DNA of 64,000 nucleotides from Enterococcus phoeniculicola ATCC BAA-412 (lineage in GTDB: Bacteria; Bacillota; Bacilli; Lactobacillales; Enterococcaceae): positions 1 to 64,000 of the forward strand of contig NZ_ASWE01000003.1 of the NCBI RefSeq assembly GCF_000407505.1, read 5' to 3'. How positions within the stretch are numbered: the stretch's first letter is position 1; each line of letters opens with the position of its first letter. The notes under the pieces were generated by a model that made no database searches, was not told the origin of the DNA, and saw only the letters and a list, made by a program, of their open reading frames with translations. Both the position numbers and the translations under genes were made by a program. Shown one piece after another: positions 1-7,901 of the stretch.

Positions 1-414
1 AAAGATGAAACTGGGGCAGATGTCACAAAATCTGGAAAAGTATCAATCAAAGACAACAAGATTGCCTTTACACTGAATAAACAAGACGATAGTTATGGCT
101 ACTTAGCGGGTCATGAATATACCATGACTGTCACAACAGCTATTCGAGGTGACGCAACGGAAGCCGAGTTGTTCCCATACATTAAAGGTGGCGGAATCCC
201 TAACCAAGGAGACTTGAATTTTGGCAATAAAGGGGATGTGGTTCATTCCAATAAGCCAACGGTTACACCACCTAATTTAAAAATAGTTAAAAAACAACAC
301 TATGAAGGCCTTCCTAAAATGAATGAGCTCATTAATAACAAGTTCATATGGGTGGGAATGATTCTTTCTCTTATAGCAGTTGTAGTATTAATTAAAAAGA
401 GAAAGGAGAATTAA
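1..414 (+). CDS. C-terminal end of a cell-wall-anchored isopeptide-domain surface protein (5' end outside window)
   Basis: The reading frame is open from base 1, so the start lies upstream and only the last 137 residues are visible. They contain the end of a beta-rich domain resembling fimbrial isopeptide (D2-type) domains of enterococcal surface proteins, with the segment PYIKGGGIPNQGDLNFGNKG. A threonine/proline-rich spacer follows, then a C-terminal sorting region: the motif LPKMNE, a hydrophobic span of about 20 residues and the basic tail KKRKEN. The layout is that of an LPXTG protein, but the T-G pair is replaced by M-N. Anchored proteins of this kind usually accompany WxL clusters, and the WxL genes follow directly. 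The family assignment rests on a short fragment and is moderately sure; surface anchoring is an inference from the tail. Confidence 0.72.
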   Translation, partial: KDETGADVTKSGKVSIKDNKIAFTLNKQDDSYGYLAGHEYTMTVTTAIRGDATEAELFPYIKGGGIPNQGDLNFGNKGDVVHSNKPTVTPPNLKIVKKQHYEGLPKMNELINNKFIWVGMILSLIAVVVLIKKRKEN

Positions 415-459
415 AAAATAAAAAAGGTAAAAATTGGACTCTCAATATTACTATCGTTA

Positions 460-804
460 ATGATAGGGACGATTCTATTTTTTAGTATCAAAAGTAATAG
501 TTTATCCTATTCGGAATATGAGCAGCTTGTCGACAAACAAGAAAACTTTTATTTTGTACTTTCAAAAAAAGATTGTTCTGACTGTATTGAGTTTAATAAA
601 TATTTAAAATCAGGGGAAAATATTTATGAAGTAGATTTATCTAAAAATAAAAGGTTAGATGAGTGGCGAACGTTTATTCAAGAAAATGATGTTAAACTAG
701 TTCCTTCACTGTATGAAGTTAGAGATGGTAAAGTCACTAAGATACAAGGCGAAGGCTCAGCAAAAAAATTATATAGTAACTATAAAAAAATGGAGAAATA
801 CTAA
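460..804 (+). CDS. Small membrane-anchored thioredoxin-like protein
   Basis: 114 residues from the first ATG. The protein has a hydrophobic N-terminus, then a short thioredoxin-like fold: an active-site-like CxxC (C-S-D-C) in the first half and a V-P-S segment in the position of the cis-proline loop of thioredoxins. It resembles the small bacteriocin-transport-accessory/thioredoxin-like proteins of lactic acid bacteria. The start is doubtful. The only good ribosome binding site (AGGAG, 404-408) sits nine bases before an in-frame ATA at 418, which would add a proper signal-anchor start (x-K-K-V-K-I-G-L-S). No ATG, GTG or TTG lies between 415 and 460. It follows the anchored protein by 45 bases and is probably co-transcribed. 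A role in surface-protein disulfide chemistry is only a guess. Confidence 0.65.
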   Translation: MIGTILFFSIKSNSLSYSEYEQLVDKQENFYFVLSKKDCSDCIEFNKYLKSGENIYEVDLSKNKRLDEWRTFIQENDVKLVPSLYEVRDGKVTKIQGEGSAKKLYSNYKKMEKY

Positions 805-1051
805 TTCACGCGCCTACAGTTAGAAGACGGAAGAGTGAAAAATTAACAAAGTATTACGTTTTGTGTCAAAGCAGTGAAAAGTATAAAATTACCGGTTATT
901 TTCAAAGAGACATAGAATACTATGAATAAACTGTTTTTGACTATTTAAATAAAACTCGAGTATATATTATGTAACTATTGGGGAAGTTGCATAATATATA
1001 CTTATATTTAGAAAATTCTCGAAAACTATTCATAGAAAAAGAGTGAATACA
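805..1051 (+). other. Non-coding gap before the large WxL gene
   Basis: About 250 bases without a credible gene. It contains a short palindrome (911-924) and the long hairpin at 960-1001 described separately. No clear -10/-35 pair was found. Confidence 0.5.
960..1001 (+). promoter_or_regulatory. Long perfect-arm hairpin upstream of the WxL adhesin
   Basis: Bases 960-971 and 990-1001 are exact reverse complements (12 bp). The next five inner positions also pair (one G-T wobble), giving a stem of about 17 bp with an 8-base loop. There is no run of T behind it, so it does not look like a standard intrinsic terminator. It lies about 50 bases before the start of the next gene and could be a regulator site or an mRNA structure. 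Confidence 0.5.
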
Positions 1052-4021
1052 ATGAAAAAGGAAAATTTAAATATAGTGTTTATACTGGTCTTCATTTTTG
1101 TTTGTTTCTTTTTGACAAAAATTACTGTAACTGCTGCTACTAGCGCTTTAACAGATACGGAAGACACCTCAAAGCAAGTGGAAAAAACGAGTAATCTAAC
1201 TTCTTTTGACTACTCAGATTTAACATCTGAACCTGATGATATAAATTATCATTCACAAGCTTCGTTAGATTTGGAAGCAGAGTATGGAGCAAAAGCAAGT
1301 AATGAAGAAGAGATGGAAAGTTCCTCAGAACTTGAATTTAAATCAGAACCATTAGCTGAAACTACCTCATCAAATACTCAGTATTCGATAGAAACTGACA
1401 GAGAAATAGTAGAAGCTAGTACAAGATTACCAGAGCCAAATGGTACAGACATTACCGTCGATACCGTGGATGATTTAATTGCAGTATTAAAAAATGATAC
1501 AGTCGTTGGAGGTGTCATTGGCATTGGTGGAGAATATAAATATTCAGGAGTTAAAAATATTTATTTAACTACCAATATGACTATTCAGACGAATGTATTG
1601 ATTGGTAAAGATAAAAAGAGTGGTACTTCGGTATCAAGAAATTTAACGATTTATGGTCACGCTCCAGATGCATCTGCAGAGGCAGAGAACGTTACACTTT
1701 CGATTGATTCTGGATCATTAAAAAGTAATTCAAATAATCAAACAATTGAATTTAAAGAGATAAAGTTAGTTGATTTAAGAACTGATAGTACATATATTGA
1801 ATCTTCTAAGAAAAATAGTTTGTATGCGTTTACGAATGTCGATTTTCAAGGAAATACACTTGTTTCTATCGGAAGTGAAAAAAGTGGACTTACGACAGTA
1901 AATGGTACCGGAAGTGTGAGTCTCACCAATTCAACTCTAGAAACTCATTCCGGGAATGCTATAGTGTCGGGTGCTGATTCTATAGATTTCTATGAAACTG
2001 TTGCTATGAATCGGGTAGCTGAAGGTCAAAAACCTGTTTTTGAGTTTCGTAAAAATCAGGACAGTTTTTTTACAGCTCATTCCAATAGTACAGTCAACAT
2101 TACTGCAAATGGTACGGGTGTCTGGCAGTCATTTTTCTATAATGGTAAAACGACTGTAGCTGTTGATGCTGGTTCATCAGTAAATATTGACGCAGGAGAT
2201 TCAACCATCAATCGTTTCTTTGGAGAGAATGAAGCAAAAGTTTCTTCTTTGACAGTAGGAACAGATGCATCGTTTATTTTTAATGCGAATAATTACGCCG
2301 AGTCGGCAGCTGTTTTAGATACTAGAGGATTATTAGTGGAGCAAAATGCTGTATTTAAGTTAAAAGCGGCATCAGATAAAGCACAACTGTTATGGATTTC
2401 AGCAGATAGTTCTTTAAACGGAGGGCTGCAATTAAGACAGCCTAAAAGTTTTCTTTTAGAGAAGTCTGGCGGTTCTAGTGTGGCAGTAATGGGGTCAGAT
2501 AATACAACGAAGAACTTTAATATTACTGCTGACGGTTTGTTCTTTTATGATTCGATGGATCGAGCATTGCTAGGAGAGCTCTCAGTAAACTCGGATAAAA
2601 CACTTGATCAGAAATATATGATAGGAAATGACAACACCCCTTTTTCCTACAACGGTAAAATTCAATCAAAGATAGCCTTTAATGGGAGTGTTACAAATAG
2701 TAGTATTCCTGGTGATGGTACTAGAAACTTGATTTTGTCGAACACAGATGGATTAGTATCAATTGGGGTAACAAAACTGATTGTAGACGATCTATATTCA
2801 GACAATGCTTCTTATGAAGATAGCACAGCGATAACGGGTCAGAGCTATCCAGGATCAAGAGTTATTTTGCATTATCAGGCAATAAAAGACGACAAACTTG
2901 TTACTTATGTACAAGAAACGGTCGCAGACGCAAATGGAGCATTTAACTGGAACTTGGAAGGACATTTAGCAGCTGGTAAAGATGTGACGGTGACCTCTGA
3001 ATACGACTATCGCTATAAATCAGTAGTGAAACATATTCCTGATGAAATTGCACCGTCAGCAGAACCAGTGAATCAATTTATTTATGTTGGTGATACGATG
3101 CCTTCTAATGTTAATGAGCTAGTTAAGAATGTGGAGGATAACAGTAAAGAAAAAGTAAAAGTTTCTCTTTCTGCTGATCAAACACAATTTGATAATAGCA
3201 AAGTTGGTATAACCCAAGTAAAGGTTGACTTAGAAGATGAAAGTAAGAATGTTACAACGGTTATTGTGCCAGTCTTTGTGGGAGATGAAAACTCACATGT
3301 TGAAACGACAACCAAAGATAAATTATATGTGATTCAGGGAAACAATTTTACTGTACCGACTGTTGATTTGAGAGCAAACAAAAATGATGAGCAACGAAAA
3401 GCAATGGTTTTTGAAAAAGGAGCGGTTCATCTTTTTGATATTAGTAAAATGACTGAAATTTCAAATGATCAGCTGGATATTAAAGGATTGGAAAACTTTG
3501 TAGAAGGACATACTACAGCACCTTTTACCTTCTCTTACAATGATGGTACGAAAGTCTATGAATTTGGAGGAAATCCTGTTACAGCAACCATTACACTACC
3601 AGTTATTGCGTTTAAGGAAGTCCCTTCCGCGATTAATTTTGATGGGAAAATAGCTGCCTTTACGACTGATTACTTTCCCAAAGAATCTCAAGAATTAAAG
3701 ATTAGCGATGAACGTGGAGTCGTTACTGCTGGAGACTGGGAGCTACAAGTACAATGTACGTCTTTTCTTTCAGAAACTGGAAACGAGAATTATCCGAATT
3801 TGTTGTGGTTTAGATCATCAGCTGATGCAGAAAAACAAAGTTTATTAGATAATGCTTCTATTTTTAGTCAATCAGGAGCAGCAGAAGAGAAAATTGTTGA
3901 AACACTTGTTTCTTGGAAACCAGAGAACAAGTTAGGCGTGTTTATTGATGCACAACCTGGCGAATTATTAAAAGGAAGTTATCAAGGTGAATTGACTTGG
4001 ACAATTAACTTAACGCCTTAA
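1052..4021 (+). CDS. Large WxL surface protein with pectate-lyase-like adhesive domain
   Basis: About 989 residues. I chose the ATG at 1052; an in-frame GTG at 1043 is possible, and neither has a strong ribosome binding site. A signal peptide spans roughly residues 1-30, followed by an acidic Ser/Thr/Glu-rich stretch to about 130. A long beta-helix-like region follows (about 130-560), opening with TVDDLIAVL and a GVIGIGGEYKYSG segment typical of the pectate-lyase-like adhesive domain of WxL adhesins. Bacterial Ig-like/beta-sandwich modules come next (about 570-830), and the C-terminal WxL domain ends the protein with the motifs W-E-L and LTWTINLTP. WxL domains bind the cell wall without a sortase, so this is probably a secreted, wall-bound adhesin. 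The start of the operon-like WxL series is inferred from close spacing to the next gene. Confidence 0.85.
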   Translation: MKKENLNIVFILVFIFVCFFLTKITVTAATSALTDTEDTSKQVEKTSNLTSFDYSDLTSEPDDINYHSQASLDLEAEYGAKASNEEEMESSSELEFKSEPLAETTSSNTQYSIETDREIVEASTRLPEPNGTDITVDTVDDLIAVLKNDTVVGGVIGIGGEYKYSGVKNIYLTTNMTIQTNVLIGKDKKSGTSVSRNLTIYGHAPDASAEAENVTLSIDSGSLKSNSNNQTIEFKEIKLVDLRTDSTYIESSKKNSLYAFTNVDFQGNTLVSIGSEKSGLTTVNGTGSVSLTNSTLETHSGNAIVSGADSIDFYETVAMNRVAEGQKPVFEFRKNQDSFFTAHSNSTVNITANGTGVWQSFFYNGKTTVAVDAGSSVNIDAGDSTINRFFGENEAKVSSLTVGTDASFIFNANNYAESAAVLDTRGLLVEQNAVFKLKAASDKAQLLWISADSSLNGGLQLRQPKSFLLEKSGGSSVAVMGSDNTTKNFNITADGLFFYDSMDRALLGELSVNSDKTLDQKYMIGNDNTPFSYNGKIQSKIAFNGSVTNSSIPGDGTRNLILSNTDGLVSIGVTKLIVDDLYSDNASYEDSTAITGQSYPGSRVILHYQAIKDDKLVTYVQETVADANGAFNWNLEGHLAAGKDVTVTSEYDYRYKSVVKHIPDEIAPSAEPVNQFIYVGDTMPSNVNELVKNVEDNSKEKVKVSLSADQTQFDNSKVGITQVKVDLEDESKNVTTVIVPVFVGDENSHVETTTKDKLYVIQGNNFTVPTVDLRANKNDEQRKAMVFEKGAVHLFDISKMTEISNDQLDIKGLENFVEGHTTAPFTFSYNDGTKVYEFGGNPVTATITLPVIAFKEVPSAINFDGKIAAFTTDYFPKESQELKISDERGVVTAGDWELQVQCTSFLSETGNENYPNLLWFRSSADAEKQSLLDNASIFSQSGAAEEKIVETLVSWKPENKLGVFIDAQPGELLKGSYQGELTWTINLTP

Positions 4022-4035
4022 AGGGGTTGATAAAT

Positions 4036-4257
4036 ATGATAATTTTAAATGGACTTGCTAATGTTGTATTAGGCAGTACACAGGAAATTTCAACAACAGG
4101 CTACTTAATTGTGAAAACAGCATATCAGAAAAAAAGTCCTGAAGGTAGTTTGCCGTCATTGAATGAATGGTCAAATTCATTGGGTTGGCTTGGGTTGATA
4201 ATGATTTTATTGAGTTTGTTTTTAGTAATAAATCATTACTCTAAGAAAACAAAATGA
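4036..4257 (+). CDS. Small WxL-locus membrane protein with LPSLNE sorting-like motif (CscD-like)
   Basis: 73 residues. The ATG at 4036 is preferred because AAGGGG (4021-4026) sits nine bases upstream; a TTG at 4027 is within that site. The protein has a short N-terminal hydrophobic part, a linker, then the sequence LPSLNE, one membrane segment (about residues 48-66) and the basic tail YSKKTK. Small LPXTG-type proteins of this size are a regular member of WxL (csc) clusters, where they correspond to CscD. The motif departs from LPXTG in the same way as in the anchored protein at the window start (LPKMNE), which suggests a locus-wide LPxxNE variant. It lies between the large WxL gene (15 bases) and the next WxL gene (31 bases), consistent with one transcript. 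Confidence 0.7.
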   Translation: MIILNGLANVVLGSTQEISTTGYLIVKTAYQKKSPEGSLPSLNEWSNSLGWLGLIMILLSLFLVINHYSKKTK

Positions 4258-4288
4258 AGCAAATACACTGAGAGGGGGAAATTGATCA

Positions 4289-5056
4289 TTGTTATCTGGT
4301 AAAAAGAAACGTAGGATTCTAAAAGTTTTATTAATAAGTAGTTTTAGTATGAGTAGTTTTACCGTTTCAGTACAAAACGTTTCCGCTGATAGTAAAGCTA
4401 TAGTGGCTTCGTTACCAGGGGATTCAACTGCAACACCCACTAATCCAACCGATTGGACACCAATAAATGAGTTTCCGATGGATGGTGCTTATGGAGAGGG
4501 AACTTTGCGAATTGATTATGCTCCTAGCCTCAATTTTGGTTCAATTGAGTATACTGGAAACGAATTGAAAGTTCCTGCCCAAATGAGTGAAATAAATTCA
4601 CAATCTCAAGCTATGTGGGTAACCCCCTTCTTTCAATTAACAGATATTCGTGATCATCAGTTTGGCTGGCAAGTTTTCTTGAGGGCAGATAGTTTAAAAA
4701 ATCTGTCAGAGTCAGACAACGTCTCCAGTACTTTTGCGGGTGCACAATTAGTTTTTGAACGACCAGTAGTTAAAAGTATTTCAGAAAATGATGTAGACGA
4801 GGTATCAACACAACAGACAACTGTTATCGACTTATCAGATGATTCAAAAGCACAAACTTTGGCAGCTGTGTCTGCTAAAGGTGGAAAAAATTCTTGGATG
4901 GTTAGCTATGGTAGTGAATTGACTAAAGTAAAAAATAAAGATGAACCATTACCTATGACAGATGGTGTGTATCTTCTTCTTCCTAAAGATGCATCCGTAT
5001 TGGCAGGTTCGTACAAAACGAATCTTTACTGGTCTATTGCTGCTACTCCCGCTTAA
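4289..5056 (+). CDS. WxL domain-containing cell-surface protein
   Basis: 255 residues starting with TTG, supported by a strong AGAGGGGG site ten bases upstream. The signal peptide ends near residue 33. The rest is a WxL domain: the LRIDYAPSLNFGS block that precedes the domain in this family, a first motif in the form G-W-Q-V-F-L after a QLTDIRD segment, and the terminal motif LYWSIAATPA. In this copy both motifs deviate from a strict W-x-L (W-Q-V and W-S-I). WxL proteins bind peptidoglycan non-covalently and often act as complexes with DUF916 proteins; one is encoded downstream at 7902. The gene is followed by a 141-base gap, so the next WxL gene may have its own signals. Confidence 0.85.
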   Translation: MLSGKKKRRILKVLLISSFSMSSFTVSVQNVSADSKAIVASLPGDSTATPTNPTDWTPINEFPMDGAYGEGTLRIDYAPSLNFGSIEYTGNELKVPAQMSEINSQSQAMWVTPFFQLTDIRDHQFGWQVFLRADSLKNLSESDNVSSTFAGAQLVFERPVVKSISENDVDEVSTQQTTVIDLSDDSKAQTLAAVSAKGGKNSWMVSYGSELTKVKNKDEPLPMTDGVYLLLPKDASVLAGSYKTNLYWSIAATPA

Positions 5057-5197
5057 AAAATAGAGGAAGTTTAATTATGAAACTGGGATAGGTGCTGTTT
5101 TTGTATCCGCCAGTTATCAAGGGTTTAAAAGTTCGAAGCTGAACTAAAATAGCCATGTTTCGGACTTATAAAGATAAAAAAAAAAGGAGAATTAATT

Positions 5198-5992
5198 ATG
5201 AAAAAAATTACATTATTAGGAACATTGCTTGTATCAACAATTTTACTTGGTGGGACAGTTGTCGCATTTGCTGAAGGAGAAGCAACACCAATATCCGCTG
5301 GTTCAAAAGCGACTGCAACGATTGAGGCGGCTGATGAGACAGATCCAGAAACACCGACAGATCCGACAGATCCAGGTCAAGAACTGGTTCCACCAATTGA
5401 TGGTTCGGCAAGTAAAGGACCTTTGCGCATGGATTTTGTTCCAAATTTGGATTTTGGATCATTCAAAAACCAATCTGCTCAGATTGAACAACCTGCACTG
5501 TACAACAAAATTTTAGCATTGCAAGAAGATCAATCAACGGTAGAAAAATTTGTGAAAAACTATGTACAAGTGACAGATATTCGAGGAACTAAAGAAGGAT
5601 GGAAACTGAGTGTTGCAGGGTCTGATTTAAAAAATACGGATCAAGGTTCAACCAATGTTTTAACAGGTTCAAAAATTGTTATTTCTAAATTAGATGCAAG
5701 TTCAATAAACTTCAATGGCGAATTAACAACTGGATTGGATGCGATTAGTCCAATTGTTGCAAAAGAAACTGTGGAAATTGAATTAGGCGGTACAGAACAA
5801 ACATTAATGACAGCAGCAGAGGGTGCGGGTTATAACTCTTGGTTTATGACTCTTGGTTCAGGGAAAGTCGTTGAAGGAACTTCAGCTTCTACCAATGAAG
5901 ATGTGCAGTTAATCATTCCTGCAAGTGCTGATAAAAGTGCAGCTGATTATTCAGCAGATTTAACTTGGACATTAACGAGTACACCAGCTTAA
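5198..5992 (+). CDS. WxL domain-containing cell-surface protein
   Basis: 264 residues with a textbook signal peptide (MKKITLLGTLLVSTILLGG, cleavage near AFA) and a strong AAAGGAG site. After a threonine/proline-rich linker with ETP and DPTDP units comes the canonical WxL domain: LRMDFVPNLDFGS, then the first motif (E-G-W-K-L) and the terminal LTWTLTSTPA. It is the only short WxL protein here in which both motifs keep W-x-L exactly, so it is the closest to the family consensus. The 141 bases before it hold a small inverted repeat (around 5128-5143) and no clear promoter. The following WxL gene begins six bases after its stop. Confidence 0.9.
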   Translation: MKKITLLGTLLVSTILLGGTVVAFAEGEATPISAGSKATATIEAADETDPETPTDPTDPGQELVPPIDGSASKGPLRMDFVPNLDFGSFKNQSAQIEQPALYNKILALQEDQSTVEKFVKNYVQVTDIRGTKEGWKLSVAGSDLKNTDQGSTNVLTGSKIVISKLDASSINFNGELTTGLDAISPIVAKETVEIELGGTEQTLMTAAEGAGYNSWFMTLGSGKVVEGTSASTNEDVQLIIPASADKSAADYSADLTWTLTSTPA

Positions 5993-5998
5993 AAGAAA

Positions 5999-6964
5999 AT
6001 GATTTTCAAAAAAGTGATGAAAAGAGCGAATCAAATGAATCAATTAAATAGTTGGAAACGAGTAATGGTTTCAATCGCGTTTAGTGGATTACTTTGCTCT
6101 TTTCCACTTTTATCTAATGCAGAAGAGGTACCTTATGTATCAGGTAACACGAATATACAAGGGAATTTTGAAAAAGGAAATATTCAGTCTGCAAAAGATA
6201 AAAAGTTATTCAAACCAGGAAAAGATGAATTAATTTCTCCCTTTGATGCAGAAGATGAAAGCCATTATACTAGCTCAGATAATAGTTTGGGCTTCAGTTA
6301 TGTACCTAATTTTAACTTTGGCGTCTCCATTTTACCTGATGAAAAAAGTTTAAATATTGCTGGCAAACTTCAAAATTATTCTAAGTTAACAGAAGGCTCA
6401 GAAATTGATTATGAGTATTATATGCAGGCTTTTTTCATTTTACAGGATGTTCGTGGAACGAATAGTGGCTGGCGAGTACAGCTACAAGCAACGCCATTCG
6501 TCAACAAACTATCAGCTGATGATGTCATTGTTGGTTCAGCCATTTACCTTTCTGGCGCTAAAGTATACAGTAACGGAGTAGAAGGCGATAAGTTGATTAA
6601 TTATTTGGATCGTAAAGAAGCGTATCAACCTTTACTAACAGCTGACGAATTGATTAACGATAAAGAACCAACAACAAATTTAGGCAATCGTTATTATTTA
6701 AAAGAAGTAGATTCTTCCTATAAAGATATTACAACAGTCGCTCAAGATATTTTAGCAGCCCCTGTAGGATCAGGTGCTGGAACTACTTATTTTGTTTTTG
6801 ATCAAACGTACGAACCAGACTTTGAATGGTCTTGGAATAAAGATAGTTATGAGAATGTTTTGAGAACACCTGCTCAGATTTTAAGGGTTCCTCAAGGCGC
6901 GGTAACGGAAAAAGGCAAAGCTTATCAGAGCGATTTAACTTGGAGTATCATAGCTGGACCCTAA
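5999..6964 (+). CDS. WxL domain-containing cell-surface protein
   Basis: 321 residues. The N-terminus is a long signal peptide of basic residues followed by a hydrophobic core ending at SNAEE. The start is uncertain because the ribosome binding site is weak and several in-frame ATGs (6017, 6035) would still leave a signal peptide. The WxL hallmark blocks are present: LGFSYVPNFNFGV, an LQDVRG segment, the first motif G-W-R-V-Q-L and the terminal LTWSIIAGP. It is longer than its neighbours because of an insertion of about 60 residues between the two motifs. The gene starts six bases after the previous stop and is followed after 13 bases by the next, so co-translation in the WxL operon is likely. 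Function is inferred as wall-bound surface protein. Confidence 0.85.
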   Translation: MIFKKVMKRANQMNQLNSWKRVMVSIAFSGLLCSFPLLSNAEEVPYVSGNTNIQGNFEKGNIQSAKDKKLFKPGKDELISPFDAEDESHYTSSDNSLGFSYVPNFNFGVSILPDEKSLNIAGKLQNYSKLTEGSEIDYEYYMQAFFILQDVRGTNSGWRVQLQATPFVNKLSADDVIVGSAIYLSGAKVYSNGVEGDKLINYLDRKEAYQPLLTADELINDKEPTTNLGNRYYLKEVDSSYKDITTVAQDILAAPVGSGAGTTYFVFDQTYEPDFEWSWNKDSYENVLRTPAQILRVPQGAVTEKGKAYQSDLTWSIIAGP

Positions 6965-6977
6965 AGGAGTGGAAAAG

Positions 6978-7868
6978 ATGAAGAGTAAAGAAAAAAAATC
7001 CATAAAAAAAGCACTCTTTGGAATCTTTTTCTTTTATGGCATCCTATTGTCAATTCAAACCTATGCAGAACAAATTGATGCGACAACAGCTGCAACTTTA
7101 ATGTTTAATACAGACTATATTTCAATAAAACAAAAGAAGCCAGGACTAGGAAATGGTAGTTTCAACACGGATATTACACCAGATAATTTTGGCAATGGAT
7201 TAACTACAGGAGAGTCTGAATATCAGTTTACGTTTATTCCTAATTTTAACTTTGGTGTTCGAAACGTCATGGCCAAAAAAACAATAGAGGGTGCAAAAAT
7301 GATGGGGTATACGAGATATGATTCAACTACGGGGAGTAATCCTCGATACTACATGCCTTATTTTTTCACGATTCAAGATATTCGAGAAGATTCCCCTGGC
7401 TATAAAGTGAAATTGGAACTTAGTGAATTTACGACGGTTAAAAGTGGTCATCAATTAGTTGGAGCAAAAGTTGGTTTTAATGGAGTCTCTCTCTACGCTG
7501 ATGAAAATTCAATAAAGAATCCTTCAATAGATGAAGTACCACAAGGAAATCCAACTTCGATGTATACAGATTTACCTGATGGAACGCTCCACTATTTTGC
7601 TCCGGGTATTTCTGAAGAAATGGTTTCTGTTGGACCAAGTGATGCAAATGAAGCGACAGTCAGTGGTGAGTCTGGAAAATATTATCATGGCAGGACCTAT
7701 GTTGTTTTTGATAAAAATTATACAAAAGATGTGGAAGAAATAAAGGATGAGCATGGTGAAATTCCAATAGATTCGGGATTATTCCTTGAATTGCCTGCGT
7801 ATGCCGGTTCAGAAGAATTAGGTGATTATAAAGCAGACATGATATGGTCAATTGAGAGTACACCGTAA
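6978..7868 (+). CDS. WxL-family surface protein lacking the first Trp
   Basis: 296 residues from the ATG at 6978, eight bases after AGGAG (6965-6969); the in-frame GTG at 6969 overlaps that site and is rejected. A signal peptide precedes EQIDATT. The protein keeps the family block YQFTFIPNFNFGV, an IQDIRE segment and the terminal IWSIESTP. The position of the first conserved tryptophan is a tyrosine (P-G-Y-K-V-K-L), so half of the name-giving WxL signature is lost. The protein is probably still exported and wall-associated, but its binding may be altered. It follows the previous WxL gene by 13 bases and precedes the DUF916 gene by 33 bases. Confidence 0.82.
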   Translation: MKSKEKKSIKKALFGIFFFYGILLSIQTYAEQIDATTAATLMFNTDYISIKQKKPGLGNGSFNTDITPDNFGNGLTTGESEYQFTFIPNFNFGVRNVMAKKTIEGAKMMGYTRYDSTTGSNPRYYMPYFFTIQDIREDSPGYKVKLELSEFTTVKSGHQLVGAKVGFNGVSLYADENSIKNPSIDEVPQGNPTSMYTDLPDGTLHYFAPGISEEMVSVGPSDANEATVSGESGKYYHGRTYVVFDKNYTKDVEEIKDEHGEIPIDSGLFLELPAYAGSEELGDYKADMIWSIESTP

Positions 7869-7901
7869 TGGAAAAAGAACGAGTAGAAAGTAGGAAGATG
7901 T

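Noticed and set aside
4222-4440. Minus-strand open frame opposite the start of a WxL gene
   Set aside because: It covers the end of one and start of another well-supported gene and has no start signal.
5208-5516. Overlapping open frames on both strands inside the WxL gene at 5198
   Set aside because: They are shadows of a repetitive Pro/Thr coding region; neither has a ribosome site or a plausible protein.
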